From assembly GCA_016212795.1 (NCBI GenBank), contig JACRDT010000038.1:1-44169 (forward strand): a DNA stretch of 44,169 bases. The letters are read 5' to 3'. Below are positions 1 to 7,383 of the stretch, piece by piece (positions within the stretch are counted from its first letter, which is position 1; every line of letters begins with the position of its first letter). The notes under the pieces are model-generated. The model was not told where the DNA came from. It searched no databases and was given only the letters and a program-made list of their open reading frames with translations. This stretch comes from Elusimicrobiota bacterium (GTDB lineage Bacteria > Elusimicrobiota > Elusimicrobia > UBA1565 > UBA9628). Made by a program: the position numbers and the translations under genes.

Positions 1-140
1 AAAAGCGCGGAGGCCCGTCTTCGGCCGGCTGCGGTGTTGCTCGTCAGTCGCAGGCGTCCAGCCTTCTCCTTCCTCGCGCCTTGCAGCCGGCTCAAATCCT
101 GGCCTCCAGGACCGCAGCTATGAGCCGGTCGCAGCACTAG
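1..140 (-). repeat. right half of the inverted-repeat (cloverleaf) element, copy A, cut by the window edge
   Basis: Read on the minus strand from 140 this begins ctagtgctgcgaccgg and ends in cgcgct, matching the right half of the complete copy at 33309-33645. It carries the same type-2 arm: ggccggctgc near 23-33 pairs with gcagccggct near 94-103, and an outer ggaggcc pairs with ggcctcc. The inner part of its terminal repeat (ctcatagctgcggtcct) differs from the 33309 copy but nearly matches the copy at 44027. The central part of the element lies outside the window. Confidence 0.8.
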
Positions 141-141
141 C

Positions 142-161
142 CGGCGTCAGGGGTTTGGTTT
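142..161 (-). repeat. 20-nt motif just 3' of a stop codon (copy 1)
   Basis: On the minus strand this reads aaaccaaacccctgacgccg, about 20 nt after the stop of the 181-1152 gene. An 18/20 match (42336-42355) lies at the same kind of place after the AlkD-like gene. Two copies just downstream of stop codons hint at a family of 3'-end signals or a short dispersed repeat. No U-tract hairpin is present, so it is not an ordinary intrinsic terminator. Confidence 0.4.
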
Positions 162-180
162 CGGCAGTCTCCAGGCGATC

Positions 181-1152
181 TCAGCGCTGCTGGGTGCAGG
201 TCCCCTTGGGGAGCGCCTTCTCGCAGGAGTCCCTGCCGAAGTAGCACAGGCGCGTGCTGGAGTTCAGCCACCACCCTGTCCGGGCGCAGGTCCCGTCGGG
301 CCGGAGGTATTCCGGGTTGGGCGGGGGCAGGGTGTCCGGCGGGCCGGTCAGGACGCGGTGCCCTTCGCCATCGGATACCGGGGGCGCCTGCTGGCTGCCC
401 GGCAGGTGCTCCATGATCCCGGTCGGCCCGCCCGGCGAGACCGTGGTCCTGGGCATGAGGGGAGCCGGGGCCATCGTCCCCGCGGCCGGCTCGACGTGCT
501 GGGTGCCGGCGGTGGGTCGCGGGCGCCGCTTGACGGCGGGTTGGGCGGGCGCGGCCTGCTCCTGGGTCGGGGCGGCGGCCTGGGGGGCCGGCGGTCCTGC
601 GATCGCGGCCGGCGCGGCGGATGGCTTGGTCTGCTGCGGGGCGAGGTAGTAGACAGGCCCTTGCCCGGCCTGCGTCCCCGGGTTCTGCGTGCTCTTGACG
701 TCGGTCGTCGCCCAGCCTTTCGAGGGCCTGAGCTTGGGATACTTCGGGGCCGGTGGTTCGTCTTGAGGCTGGGGAAACTGGACCTGCATGACCTTGATGA
801 TTCGGCGCGTTCCCGCATCTTCCCGCGCAGGAGCGGCTGGGAGCCGAGGCGGGGTTTGGGGGGCCGGCGGAGGAGCGGGAGCGGCCGTCAGCGGCGCGGC
901 CGGCGCGGCGGGAGCGACCGGCGGCGCGGGCGCGGGGGGTTTCTTCAGGAAATCGATCTTGGGGGGCCTGGCCGCGGCCGCGCTCCTGCGCGCCGACCAG
1001 CGTGACACTGCGACGCTGAGCAGGGGCATCAGGACGAGCAGCCCGGCGCCCAGCGCGGCCAGGCGCAGGGTCCGGCGTTCTCGCCCGAGCCTGGCGGCCT
1101 CGGAGGTCGATGGGTCGTTGTCGCAGGCGTCTTGATGCCGGTCGGGTTCCAT
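181..1152 (-). CDS. proline/alanine-rich single-pass membrane protein, unknown function
   Basis: A 323-residue protein that I do not recognise. After a short polar N-terminus (about 1-28) there is one hydrophobic segment, LAALGAGLLVLMPLLSVAV (about 31-49). A long low-complexity stretch rich in Pro, Ala and Gln follows (about 55-270), then a compact C-terminus with four cysteines (TCARTGWWLN, LCYFGRDSCEKALPKGTC). The layout resembles a TonB-like or periplasm-spanning linker with a small disulfide-stabilised end domain, but no TonB motif is seen. It is divergent from the barrel gene at 1266. No clear ribosome binding site precedes the ATG, so the start is the longest plausible one. Confidence 0.6.
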   Translation of the reverse strand: MEPDRHQDACDNDPSTSEAARLGRERRTLRLAALGAGLLVLMPLLSVAVSRWSARRSAAAARPPKIDFLKKPPAPAPPVAPAAPAAPLTAAPAPPPAPQTPPRLPAAPAREDAGTRRIIKVMQVQFPQPQDEPPAPKYPKLRPSKGWATTDVKSTQNPGTQAGQGPVYYLAPQQTKPSAAPAAIAGPPAPQAAAPTQEQAAPAQPAVKRRPRPTAGTQHVEPAAGTMAPAPLMPRTTVSPGGPTGIMEHLPGSQQAPPVSDGEGHRVLTGPPDTLPPPNPEYLRPDGTCARTGWWLNSSTRLCYFGRDSCEKALPKGTCTQQR

Positions 1153-1229
1153 GCCCGCGGGGGGGCGTCCCGTCGTCGCCCCGCCGCCCTGTGAGTGTAA
1201 CAGCGGCAGGGGGGATTTTCAAGCCCGGT

Positions 1230-1258
1230 TTGACTCCGGGCGGCGATATTAATACGAT
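1230..1258 (+). promoter_or_regulatory. sigma70-like promoter of the outer-membrane barrel gene
   Basis: TTGACT (1230-1235), a 17-nt spacer and TACGAT (1253-1258). The ATG of the next gene comes only 7 nt after the -10 box, so the transcript would be leaderless or nearly so. Confidence 0.5.
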
Positions 1259-1265
1259 TCCTAGC

Positions 1266-1970
1266 ATGGCGACACGGCGCGCCGTCTCCCTGGGCATCCC
1301 GGTCCTTCTGGCGCTGGTTGGCGCGGGTCCCTCCCGCGCGGATATGGGGAAATGGGAGGTGGGTTTCACGCCGGGCTGGGCCATGCCGATACAGCGCACG
1401 GGCGACTTCATGAAGAAGTCGTACAACATGCAGTTCTCGGGGACCTACCAGATCCATGAATGGTTCGCGGTCGGAGCGGAGGGCGGCTACTCCGCGGGGC
1501 ACGCCCTCGGGGGCAAGATGACGGATATCGATTGGGACTCCCCCGCCGATAACACCCCGGACTCCCTCAAGTTCGAGTCGTCGTCCAAGCTCTATTGGAT
1601 CAACCTCACTCCCGTGGTCAAGATCGGCAAGTGGATCGAGTTCGAGGAGCTCCTCTACCGGCCCTACATCGTCTTCGGCATGGGCCTCTATCATTTCTTC
1701 TACAAGGCCGGATGGAACAAGATCGACGGCTACACGTCGGCCGGGAGGCACATCTCCGAGCAGGCCGTCGGCCAGGACGCCCGGCCGCAGACCGGCTTCG
1801 GGGGCAACATCGGGTGCGGCATCGACCAGCAGGTCTTCGAGTCGTTCCACGTCGGCATCGACGTGAGGATCCACCACGCTTTCAGCGTCGCCGACTTCAC
1901 ACGGGACGGAACGGCGGACGACGACTTCGACTTCATCATCCCCGCGCTGCGGTTCTACTACGTCTTCTGA
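1266..1970 (+). CDS. outer-membrane beta-barrel protein
   Basis: A 234-residue protein with a Sec signal peptide (MATRRAVSLGIPVLLALVGA, cleavage near GPSRA-DMGKW). The mature part alternates aromatic and small residues as a small 8-stranded barrel does: VGFTPGWAMP, WFAVGAEGGYSAGHA, TPVVKIGKWIEF, YIVFGMGLYHFFYKAG, FGGNIGCGIDQQ, VGIDVRIHHAF. It ends with LRFYYVF, and a terminal Phe is the usual signal for BAM-dependent insertion. ATG 1266 is chosen because the signal peptide begins exactly there; upstream in-frame codons would add an implausible Pro/Gly stretch. It is likely co-transcribed with the flavin reductase gene 19 nt downstream. Confidence 0.75.
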   Translation: MATRRAVSLGIPVLLALVGAGPSRADMGKWEVGFTPGWAMPIQRTGDFMKKSYNMQFSGTYQIHEWFAVGAEGGYSAGHALGGKMTDIDWDSPADNTPDSLKFESSSKLYWINLTPVVKIGKWIEFEELLYRPYIVFGMGLYHFFYKAGWNKIDGYTSAGRHISEQAVGQDARPQTGFGGNIGCGIDQQVFESFHVGIDVRIHHAFSVADFTRDGTADDDFDFIIPALRFYYVF

Positions 1971-1989
1971 TCCGCCCAAGGAGGGTCCC

Positions 1990-2499
1990 ATGACGCGCAA
2001 GAAGATGGCGTTCTTCGAGAGGTTCGCCGACCTCTGCGGCACCATGCCCCAGCCGGGGGCCTTCCTCACGGTCGAGGGGCCGGGGGGCAAGCCCAATGTC
2101 ATGACCATCGGCTGGGCCTGCCTGGGCGTGCTCTGGGGGGAGCCCGTGATGGAGGTGCTCGTGCGCCCTTCCCGGCACACCTTCGGGCTCATGGAGAAAG
2201 CCAAGCATTTCTCCGTCAGCGCCCCCCTCGGCAAGCTGCAGAAGAAGCTGGCCTTTTGCGGGAGCCGGTCGGGGCGGGACATCGACAAGATCGAGGCGTG
2301 CGGGCTGCGGGTGTCGCCCGGCGTCACGAAGGGCGTCTCGGTCGTGGAAGGGTGCGACCTCTACTACGAATGCGAGCTCGTGCACAAGACGCAGGTCGTC
2401 AAGGAGAACCTCCGCAAGGACTTCATCAAGCGATACTACGAGGGGGAGGACTTCCACACCATCTTCGCTGGCCGCATCGTGGAGTCCTATTCAGTGTGA
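1990..2499 (+). CDS. flavin reductase-like FMN-binding protein
   Basis: A 169-residue single-domain protein of the flavin-reductase-like (split-barrel FMN-binding, DIM6/NTAB) family. Typical features are the N-terminal PGAFLTVEGPGGKPNVMTIGW segment, where TIGW sits at the flavin site, the VLVRPSRHTF strand, the FSVSAPLGK segment and a C-terminal IFAGRIVES strand. Related proteins reduce FMN or act as flavin-dependent redox proteins in anaerobes; the actual substrate cannot be read from sequence. A strong ribosome binding site (AAGGAGG) lies 5 nt before the ATG. It follows the barrel gene by 19 nt, so they probably share a transcript, although the functions are not obviously linked. Confidence 0.8.
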   Translation: MTRKKMAFFERFADLCGTMPQPGAFLTVEGPGGKPNVMTIGWACLGVLWGEPVMEVLVRPSRHTFGLMEKAKHFSVSAPLGKLQKKLAFCGSRSGRDIDKIEACGLRVSPGVTKGVSVVEGCDLYYECELVHKTQVVKENLRKDFIKRYYEGEDFHTIFAGRIVESYSV

Positions 2500-2520
2500 C
2501 GGACAGGATCGCGGTCAGAG

Positions 2521-3573
2521 CTATCGATGCCGGGCTAGGCGACGCCGCGGTCCGCGAGCGGGGATAGGGCGGCCGGCGGTCTCGCCCTTCAGGGCCGAGG
2601 CCGGGATGCGGGCGCCCCGCACCGCGATGACGCGGGCCGCCATACGGGACCCCAGTTCGCCCGCTTCCTTCGCCGGGCGGCCGCCGCACAGGCCGGCCAG
2701 CACCCCGGCGGCGTAGAGGTCTCCCGCCCCGGTGGTGTCGACGGGCTTCACGGGGACCGGCGCGATGTCGTGGCGCTCCCCGTCGAGCACGAGGATGGAG
2801 CCTTTCTTGCCGCAGGTCAGGGCCACGCCCGTGTCGTACGTCGCGATCTCCCGGAGCGCGGCCTCCGTGTCCTGGCAGCCGGCGAAGGCGCGGGCTTCGT
2901 CCTCGTTGCAGAACACGAGGTCCACGAACTCCTTGGTGAACCGGCGGAAATCGTCGAGGGCCCGCCGCACGCAGAAGGAATCGGAGTAGCTGTAGGCCAC
3001 CTTCGCGCCGTGGCGCTTGGCGTGCTCCATCGCCTTCTCCGAGGCGGCCTTGGGGCCGGCGGCGTCCCACAGGTAGCCCTCGATGTAGACCCACTTCGAG
3101 GAGGCGATGCCGTCGAGGTCGAGGTCGCCCGGCGTGAGCTCGATGCTGATGCCCAGGGACGTGAACATGGTCCGCTGGGCGTCCGGGGTGACCAGCACGA
3201 TGCAGGTCCCCGTGCCCCGCTCGCCCATGGGCACGTCGTAGCCCACGCTGGCGGCCCGGAGGTCCCTGCCGAAGAACTTCCCGTAGGCGTCCCGGCCGAC
3301 CTTGCCGCAGTACGCCGCCTTGCGTCCGAGCTGGGCGACCCCGATCAAGGTGTTGCAGGCGCTGCCGCCCGAGACGGTGGCTCGTTCCCGCCGCTCCAGG
3401 ATCTTGAGCGTCTCCTGCTGGAACCCGGCGTCGACCAGGTGCATGTTGCCCTTTCGGCAGTCCGCCGGTCCGCCCGGGAGCTTGGCCGAAGCGAGCTTCC
3501 GGAGGACCTGGTCCGAGATAGGCATCTGTATGTCGACGAGAGCGTTGCCTATGCCGTAGACGTCGATGGCCAT
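2521..3573 (-). CDS. PfkB-family carbohydrate/adenosine kinase
   Basis: A 350-residue ribokinase/PfkB-family kinase. It shows the N-terminal GIGNALVDI strand, the glycine motif GGSACNTLIGVAQLG with KVGRDAYG (PfkB signature 1 region), and the catalytic C-terminal motif KPVDTTGAGDLYAAGVLAGL, whose DTTGAGD holds the catalytic base and anion hole. The length and the early VDI..P segment resemble adenosine kinase-like members, so adenosine or a sugar is the likely phosphoryl acceptor. ATG 3573 (MAIDVYG) is chosen over ATG 3579 because AAGGAGG lies 8 nt upstream of it. The reading frame stays open far upstream, but that part is antisense to the next gene and not real. The stop lies 22 nt from the convergent flavin reductase gene. 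Confidence 0.85.
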   Translation of the reverse strand: MAIDVYGIGNALVDIQMPISDQVLRKLASAKLPGGPADCRKGNMHLVDAGFQQETLKILERRERATVSGGSACNTLIGVAQLGRKAAYCGKVGRDAYGKFFGRDLRAASVGYDVPMGERGTGTCIVLVTPDAQRTMFTSLGISIELTPGDLDLDGIASSKWVYIEGYLWDAAGPKAASEKAMEHAKRHGAKVAYSYSDSFCVRRALDDFRRFTKEFVDLVFCNEDEARAFAGCQDTEAALREIATYDTGVALTCGKKGSILVLDGERHDIAPVPVKPVDTTGAGDLYAAGVLAGLCGGRPAKEAGELGSRMAARVIAVRGARIPASALKGETAGRPIPARGPRRRLARHR

Positions 3574-3617
3574 GTCCATTGCCTCCTTCGGCTCAGCGGT
3601 CCATTGTGGCATATTTC

Positions 3618-4814
3618 TCAGTATCCCGGGGCCACGCTGAGCGCGCAGCGGAACCCCAGGTCGTCGTTCTTGATGGAGGGCGGCCTGCGGCCGCGGCTGG
3701 AGCTGCGGAGGTCCGAGGCGCCCGAGGGCCAGGAACCGCCGCGGACGACGCGTTGGGACCCCGAGGGCGGCCCCCCTTTTCCCGTCACGCCGGCGTCCTT
3801 GTAGGCGTCCTCGGCGTACCAGTCGGCGACCCACTCCGCCGCGTTGCCGTGCATGTCGAAGACGCCGTACTGGTTGGGCTTCTTCTGCGCCGCCGGGTGG
3901 GTCCGGCCTTCGGCGTCCGTGTCGTGCCAGGCGTGGTCCGCGAGGCCGTCCGGGTCGTCGCCGAAGCCGTACCTGGTGTTCTTGCCGCCGCGCGCCGCCT
4001 TCTCCCATTCGGCCTCGGTGGGCAGCCTCTTGCCCGCCCAACGGCAATAGGATTGCGCGTCGTACCAGTCCACGAGGACCACGGGATGGTCGTCCTCGTT
4101 CCACGCCGGCTGTCCCTTCATGGGGGCGCCGGTCTCCTGGGCGTACCGCCGGAACTGGGCCACCGTCACCTCGTGCTTGTCGATGTAGAACGGGGACAGG
4201 GAGACGAGGATCCTGGGATGCTCCTCCGGCTCCCCTTCGTTGCCGGGCGAGCCCATGGCGAACTGCCCGGAGGGGATCGACGCCATGGGCGTGGGCGGGG
4301 CGTCGGGGGCCCGGGGTCGGCCCGGGCCAGCGTCCTTGGGAGGCTCCGCCTGCCTGGGGGGAGCCTCGGGCTCGGACTTCCTGGGACCGCTCAAGTACTG
4401 GCCCATGCCTAGGAGGATCAAGAGGACGACGATCGCGGCCACGGTCCTTCGCCGGGCGCCGGTCCCGGGCTCCGGCCAAGGTCCCTCGGCGCTCCCAGGG
4501 CTCGGCGCCGGCGGTCCGGCCGCCCGTTCCCGGCCGTCCGGCGCGATGGTCTCGAGCGCCCGGGAGGGCGCCGGCGCGGGCGCCTTCGGCGGGGGCGAGG
4601 CCCGTGGCGCGGGCGCGGCCGAGGGCGCGGGCCGTCCGCCGGGGGGGAAGATGAGGCGGTCCGATCCGCAGTGGCCGCAGAAGAGCGCCTCGGCCCGGTT
4701 CCTCTTCTGGCACTCGAGGCAGGTCCCCAGGGCGATGGCCCGCTGGCAGTGCTTGCACACGATGGCCCTGGCCTGCACGGGCTCGGCGCAGAATGGACAC
4801 TCTCTCGCTCCCAC
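3618..4814 (-). CDS. membrane-anchored zinc-ribbon / formylglycine-generating-enzyme-like protein
   Basis: A 398-residue protein with three parts. At about 5-55 are zinc-ribbon pairs (CPFCAEP..CKHC and CLECQ..CGHCG). A Pro/Ala-rich linker leads to one transmembrane helix, TVAAIVVLLILLGMGQYL (about 145-162). The rest is an FGE-sulfatase/SUMF1-like domain: MASIPSGQFAMGSP, FYIDKHEVTVAQFRRYA, HPVVLVDWYDAQSYCRWAG, LPTEAEWEKAARGG, NQYGVFDMHGNAAEWVADWY, RVVRGGSW, LGFRCAL. Such domains are often in signalling or surface proteins rather than true sulfatase activators. GTG 4814 is the start because a -10-like TATAGT box sits 9 nt upstream and the zinc ribbon begins right after it. It is divergent from hgcA, 75 nt away. 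Confidence 0.82.
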   Translation of the reverse strand: MGARECPFCAEPVQARAIVCKHCQRAIALGTCLECQKRNRAEALFCGHCGSDRLIFPPGGRPAPSAAPAPRASPPPKAPAPAPSRALETIAPDGRERAAGPPAPSPGSAEGPWPEPGTGARRRTVAAIVVLLILLGMGQYLSGPRKSEPEAPPRQAEPPKDAGPGRPRAPDAPPTPMASIPSGQFAMGSPGNEGEPEEHPRILVSLSPFYIDKHEVTVAQFRRYAQETGAPMKGQPAWNEDDHPVVLVDWYDAQSYCRWAGKRLPTEAEWEKAARGGKNTRYGFGDDPDGLADHAWHDTDAEGRTHPAAQKKPNQYGVFDMHGNAAEWVADWYAEDAYKDAGVTGKGGPPSGSQRVVRGGSWPSGASDLRSSSRGRRPPSIKNDDLGFRCALSVAPGY

Positions 4815-4823
4815 GGTACGGCC

Positions 4824-4883
4824 ACTATAACATTGCCGGGGAGCGCGCGCAACGAGGCGGGCGGGGCTCTGAAGTTGTATCAT
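4824..4883. promoter_or_regulatory. divergent promoter region between the FGE-like gene and hgcA
   Basis: Back-to-back -10-like boxes: TATAGT on the minus strand (4829-4824), 9 nt before the GTG of the FGE-like gene, and TATCAT on the plus strand (4878-4883), 6 nt before the ATG of hgcA. Neither has a convincing -35 box. No dyad operator stands out in the 75-bp gap, and no ArsR-type regulator gene is adjacent. Confidence 0.4.
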
Positions 4884-4889
4884 GGCGCT

Positions 4890-5861
4890 ATGGCCGATGA
4901 GCTCAGGACGGCGCCGCCCCCGACCGGGTGGGACCGCTGCCGCGGGGTCCTGAGCCGTTGGGGCTTCGGCCGCGGGAGCTACAGGGTGGCGCCGGGGCTC
5001 TACGCGGTCGGGACGCCCGGCCCGGAGGCGCCGGTCCTGGTCACGGCCAACTACAAGCTCTCCTTCGACGCCGTCCGGCGGTCGCTCGCGGGGCGGGACG
5101 CCTGGCTCCTGGTCCTCGACACGGTCGGCATCAACGTGTGGTGCGCGGCGGGCAAGGGCACCTTCGGGACCGAGGAGTTGGTGCTGCGCGTGCGGACCTG
5201 CGGGCTCGGCGAGCGGGTCCGCCATCGGACGCTGGTCCTCCCGCAGCTCGGCGCGCCCGGGGTGGCCGGCTTCGAGGTGGCCAGGCGGACCGGGTTCAAG
5301 GTCGTGTATGGGCCCGTCCGCGCCGGCGACATCGGCGCGTTCTTGGACGGCGGCATGAAGGCGACGGACGCGATGCGGCGAGTCGAGTTCCCCTTGGCGG
5401 AGCGGCTCATGCTGGCTCCACTGGAGCTGCTCCAGGCCCTGCCGGTCTTCGCGGCGATGCTCCTGCCGGCGGCGGCCTGGACCCTGGCCAGGGGAGGCTC
5501 GGCCGGCGACCTGGCCGGGGTCTCCTGGACGCTCTTCGGGGCGGTCGCGGCGGGCGCCGTGCTGGTCCCCGGGCTGCTGCCGTGGCTCCCCTTCCGAGCG
5601 TTCGCCTTGAAGGGTTGGCTCGCGGGCCTCGCTTGGGCGCTCTTCGCGGCCTGGGCCCGGGGCATGGACGCGGCGACGACCGCGGCCGCCGTCCTGTTCC
5701 TGCCGGCCGTATCGGCCTTCCTCGCCCTCAACTTCACCGGGGCCTCGACCTTCACCTCCCAGAACGGGGTGAACAAGGAGATCAGGCTGTTCGTCCGGCC
5801 CATGGGCGTCTGCGCCCTGGCCGGCGTCGTCCTGGCCGCGGTGCATGGGGTCCTGCGATGA
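4890..5861 (+). CDS. hgcA: HgcA, corrinoid methyltransferase for mercury methylation
   Basis: HgcA transfers a methyl group from a corrinoid to Hg(II), giving methylmercury, with HgcB as reductant. This 323-residue protein has the diagnostic cap-helix motif INVWCAAGKGTF, placing the cobalt-coordinating cysteine at residue 85 (family signature N-V/I-W-C-A-A/G-G-K). It also has the usual preceding ANYKLSFDAVRR and LVLDTVGINVW strands and the YGPVRAGDI..FL segment. The C-terminal membrane domain (about 175-323, four to five helices) includes the conserved FALKGWLAG and LNFTGASTFTSQNGVNKE stretches. No catalytic residue is missing. ATG 4890 follows a TATCAT box by 6 nt and has no ribosome binding site, so the message may be leaderless. 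It overlaps hgcB by 4 bp (ATGA). Confidence 0.96.
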   Translation: MADELRTAPPPTGWDRCRGVLSRWGFGRGSYRVAPGLYAVGTPGPEAPVLVTANYKLSFDAVRRSLAGRDAWLLVLDTVGINVWCAAGKGTFGTEELVLRVRTCGLGERVRHRTLVLPQLGAPGVAGFEVARRTGFKVVYGPVRAGDIGAFLDGGMKATDAMRRVEFPLAERLMLAPLELLQALPVFAAMLLPAAAWTLARGGSAGDLAGVSWTLFGAVAAGAVLVPGLLPWLPFRAFALKGWLAGLAWALFAAWARGMDAATTAAAVLFLPAVSAFLALNFTGASTFTSQNGVNKEIRLFVRPMGVCALAGVVLAAVHGVLR

Positions 5862-6163
5862 GATACCTTCCCGGCGTCGCGACCCTCGCGCTCGACCGCG
5901 AGGCCTGCACCGGCTGCGGCGTCTGCGCGGCCGTCTGCCCCCACCGCGTCTTCCGGATGGCGGACGGCAAGGCGTCGATCGCGGACCTGGACGCCTGCAT
6001 GGAATGCGGGGCGTGCGCCAGGAACTGCGCCTGGGGGGCGCTGAAGGTGGAAGCGGGGGTCGGCTGCGCCCAGGCCATCCTGCACGGGATGATGACGGGC
6101 TCGGCGCCCTCCTGCGGCTGCGCCTCGGGGCCCGCGTCGCCCTGCTGCGGCGGCCCTACCTGA
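5858..6163 (+). CDS. hgcB: HgcB, 2[4Fe-4S] ferredoxin partner of HgcA
   Basis: A 101-residue ferredoxin that is taken to reduce the HgcA corrinoid and may hand over Hg(II). Cluster ligands are C17-x2-C20-x2-C23-x3-C27 (CTGCGVCAAVCP) and C47-x2-C50-x2-C53-x3-C57 (CMECGACARNCAWGA). The CMECGAC form is characteristic of HgcB. An additional Cys lies at 70, and the C-terminal tail is cysteine-rich (C86, C88, and the pair C96-C97), matching the C-terminal Cys pair known in HgcB. It is translationally coupled to hgcA. Its 3' end overlaps the convergent neuC-like gene by 8 bp. hgcB next to hgcA is the standard layout and makes the assignment secure. Confidence 0.95.
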   Translation: MRYLPGVATLALDREACTGCGVCAAVCPHRVFRMADGKASIADLDACMECGACARNCAWGALKVEAGVGCAQAILHGMMTGSAPSCGCASGPASPCCGGPT

Positions 6164-7334
6164 GCCCCCGCGGCAGCGGGAGGTCGAAGAACCGCTTCTT
6201 GAGGAGATTGGCCAGCGGGTGGCGCTTCAAGACCCGCACCACCCGGGGGACGCTGCGGCCGTCGCCGTAGGGGTTCTTCACGAGCTTCAAGGACGCCTGG
6301 AACGGAGCCGAGCAGGCCTTGCGCAGGGCCCGTCGGATGGAGCCGGCGTCCGGCCGGCAGGCGAGGACGCTCGCCGCGCGCTCGCGCCCCCGCTGGCGGT
6401 CGCCGATGTCGACCGTGGCGACGCGCAGGCTCGGCGCCTCCACGATGCCGCTCGAGGAGTTGCCGACCACGGCCAGGCAGTGCCGCATGAGCGACAGGTA
6501 GCGGTGGCGCCCCAGCGAGGCGAAGGCGGCGGCCCTCCCCGGCCGGCGCGACACGTAGGCGTCGATCATCCGGTCGAGCTCCCGGCCGCCGCTGTCGGCG
6601 TTGGCCTTGGTGAAGACGACCAGGCCGTCCTCGAGCTCGTCGAGGACCCGGAGCAGGGCCTTGAGCGAGGCCGCCGCCGAGCCGGGCTCGAGCGTCACGG
6701 GGTGGAGGGTGACCAGGAGGGTGCGGGCCCTGAGCGTGACGCCGAGGTCGCGCTCCAGCGCGTGCCGGGTCATGAAGCGGGCCGCGGCGAGCCCGTCGAG
6801 GCCGATCTCGCCGACCTCGAACACCCGGCCGGGGGATTCCCCGAGCTGGACGATGCGGTCCCGGGACCGCCGGGTGGCGGCGAAATGCAGGTGGCTCATC
6901 TTGGTGATCGCGTGCCGGAAGGAGTCGTCCAGGACCCCCTCGGTCACGTCCCCGCCCCCGATGTGCGCGATCGGGACGCGGCACACGAGGGCCGCCGCGG
7001 CGGCGCTGAGGAGCTCGTAGCGGTCGCCCAGCAGGACGAGGATGTCGGGCCGCAGGCGGCGGTAGGACCGGGCGTAGCGGGCGATGCCCAGCCCCATGGA
7101 GGCCGCGACGGACAGGTCGTCGGCGCCGGAGGCGCGGATGTCGACCTTCTCGTCGATCCGGAACCCGTCCTCGAGGATCTCCCGGTAGGTCAGGCCGAAG
7201 GGCCGGGCGAGGTGCGTGCCCGAGACCACCAGCTGCAGCGCCAGGCCGCGGTCGTCGCGGACCGCCGCGAGGAGCGGCCTGAGGATGCCGTACTCGGCCC
7301 GCGTGCCGGTGAAGACGCAGATCCGCCGCTTCAT
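6156..7334 (-). CDS. neuC: UDP-GlcNAc 2-epimerase (hydrolysing), NeuC/LegG-like
   Basis: A 392-residue member of the UDP-GlcNAc 2-epimerase family. It starts with KRRICVFTGTRAEYGILRPLL, the nucleotide-sugar-binding start typical of NeuC, and contains LLGDRYELLSAA, IAHIGGGDVTEG, DDSFRHAITKMSHLHF, GEIGLDG, and VVGNSSSGIVEAPSL near the UDP-binding C-terminal half. NeuC releases ManNAc from UDP-GlcNAc; LegG does the same on the diacetamido sugar for legionaminic acid, and the two cannot be told apart by eye. A ribosome binding site (GGAAGGAAA) precedes ATG 7334. It is the last gene of a minus-strand operon, 49 nt after neuB. Confidence 0.9.
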   Translation of the reverse strand: MKRRICVFTGTRAEYGILRPLLAAVRDDRGLALQLVVSGTHLARPFGLTYREILEDGFRIDEKVDIRASGADDLSVAASMGLGIARYARSYRRLRPDILVLLGDRYELLSAAAAALVCRVPIAHIGGGDVTEGVLDDSFRHAITKMSHLHFAATRRSRDRIVQLGESPGRVFEVGEIGLDGLAAARFMTRHALERDLGVTLRARTLLVTLHPVTLEPGSAAASLKALLRVLDELEDGLVVFTKANADSGGRELDRMIDAYVSRRPGRAAAFASLGRHRYLSLMRHCLAVVGNSSSGIVEAPSLRVATVDIGDRQRGRERAASVLACRPDAGSIRRALRKACSAPFQASLKLVKNPYGDGRSVPRVVRVLKRHPLANLLKKRFFDLPLPRGLR

Positions 7335-7383
7335 GGTTTCCTTCCCACTGCCTCGGAATCCACCATTCCCTCGCCAGGCTCGG

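Noticed and set aside
2521..4800. A 759-residue frame that could be read as a fusion upstream of the PfkB kinase
   Set aside because: The upstream part is antisense-frame shadow of the FGE-like gene; a clear ribosome binding site precedes the kinase ATG.
3618..5846. A 742-residue minus-strand frame extending the FGE-like protein across hgcA
   Set aside because: The extension lies opposite hgcA, has shadow-like composition and no homology features; the zinc ribbon starts right after GTG 4814.
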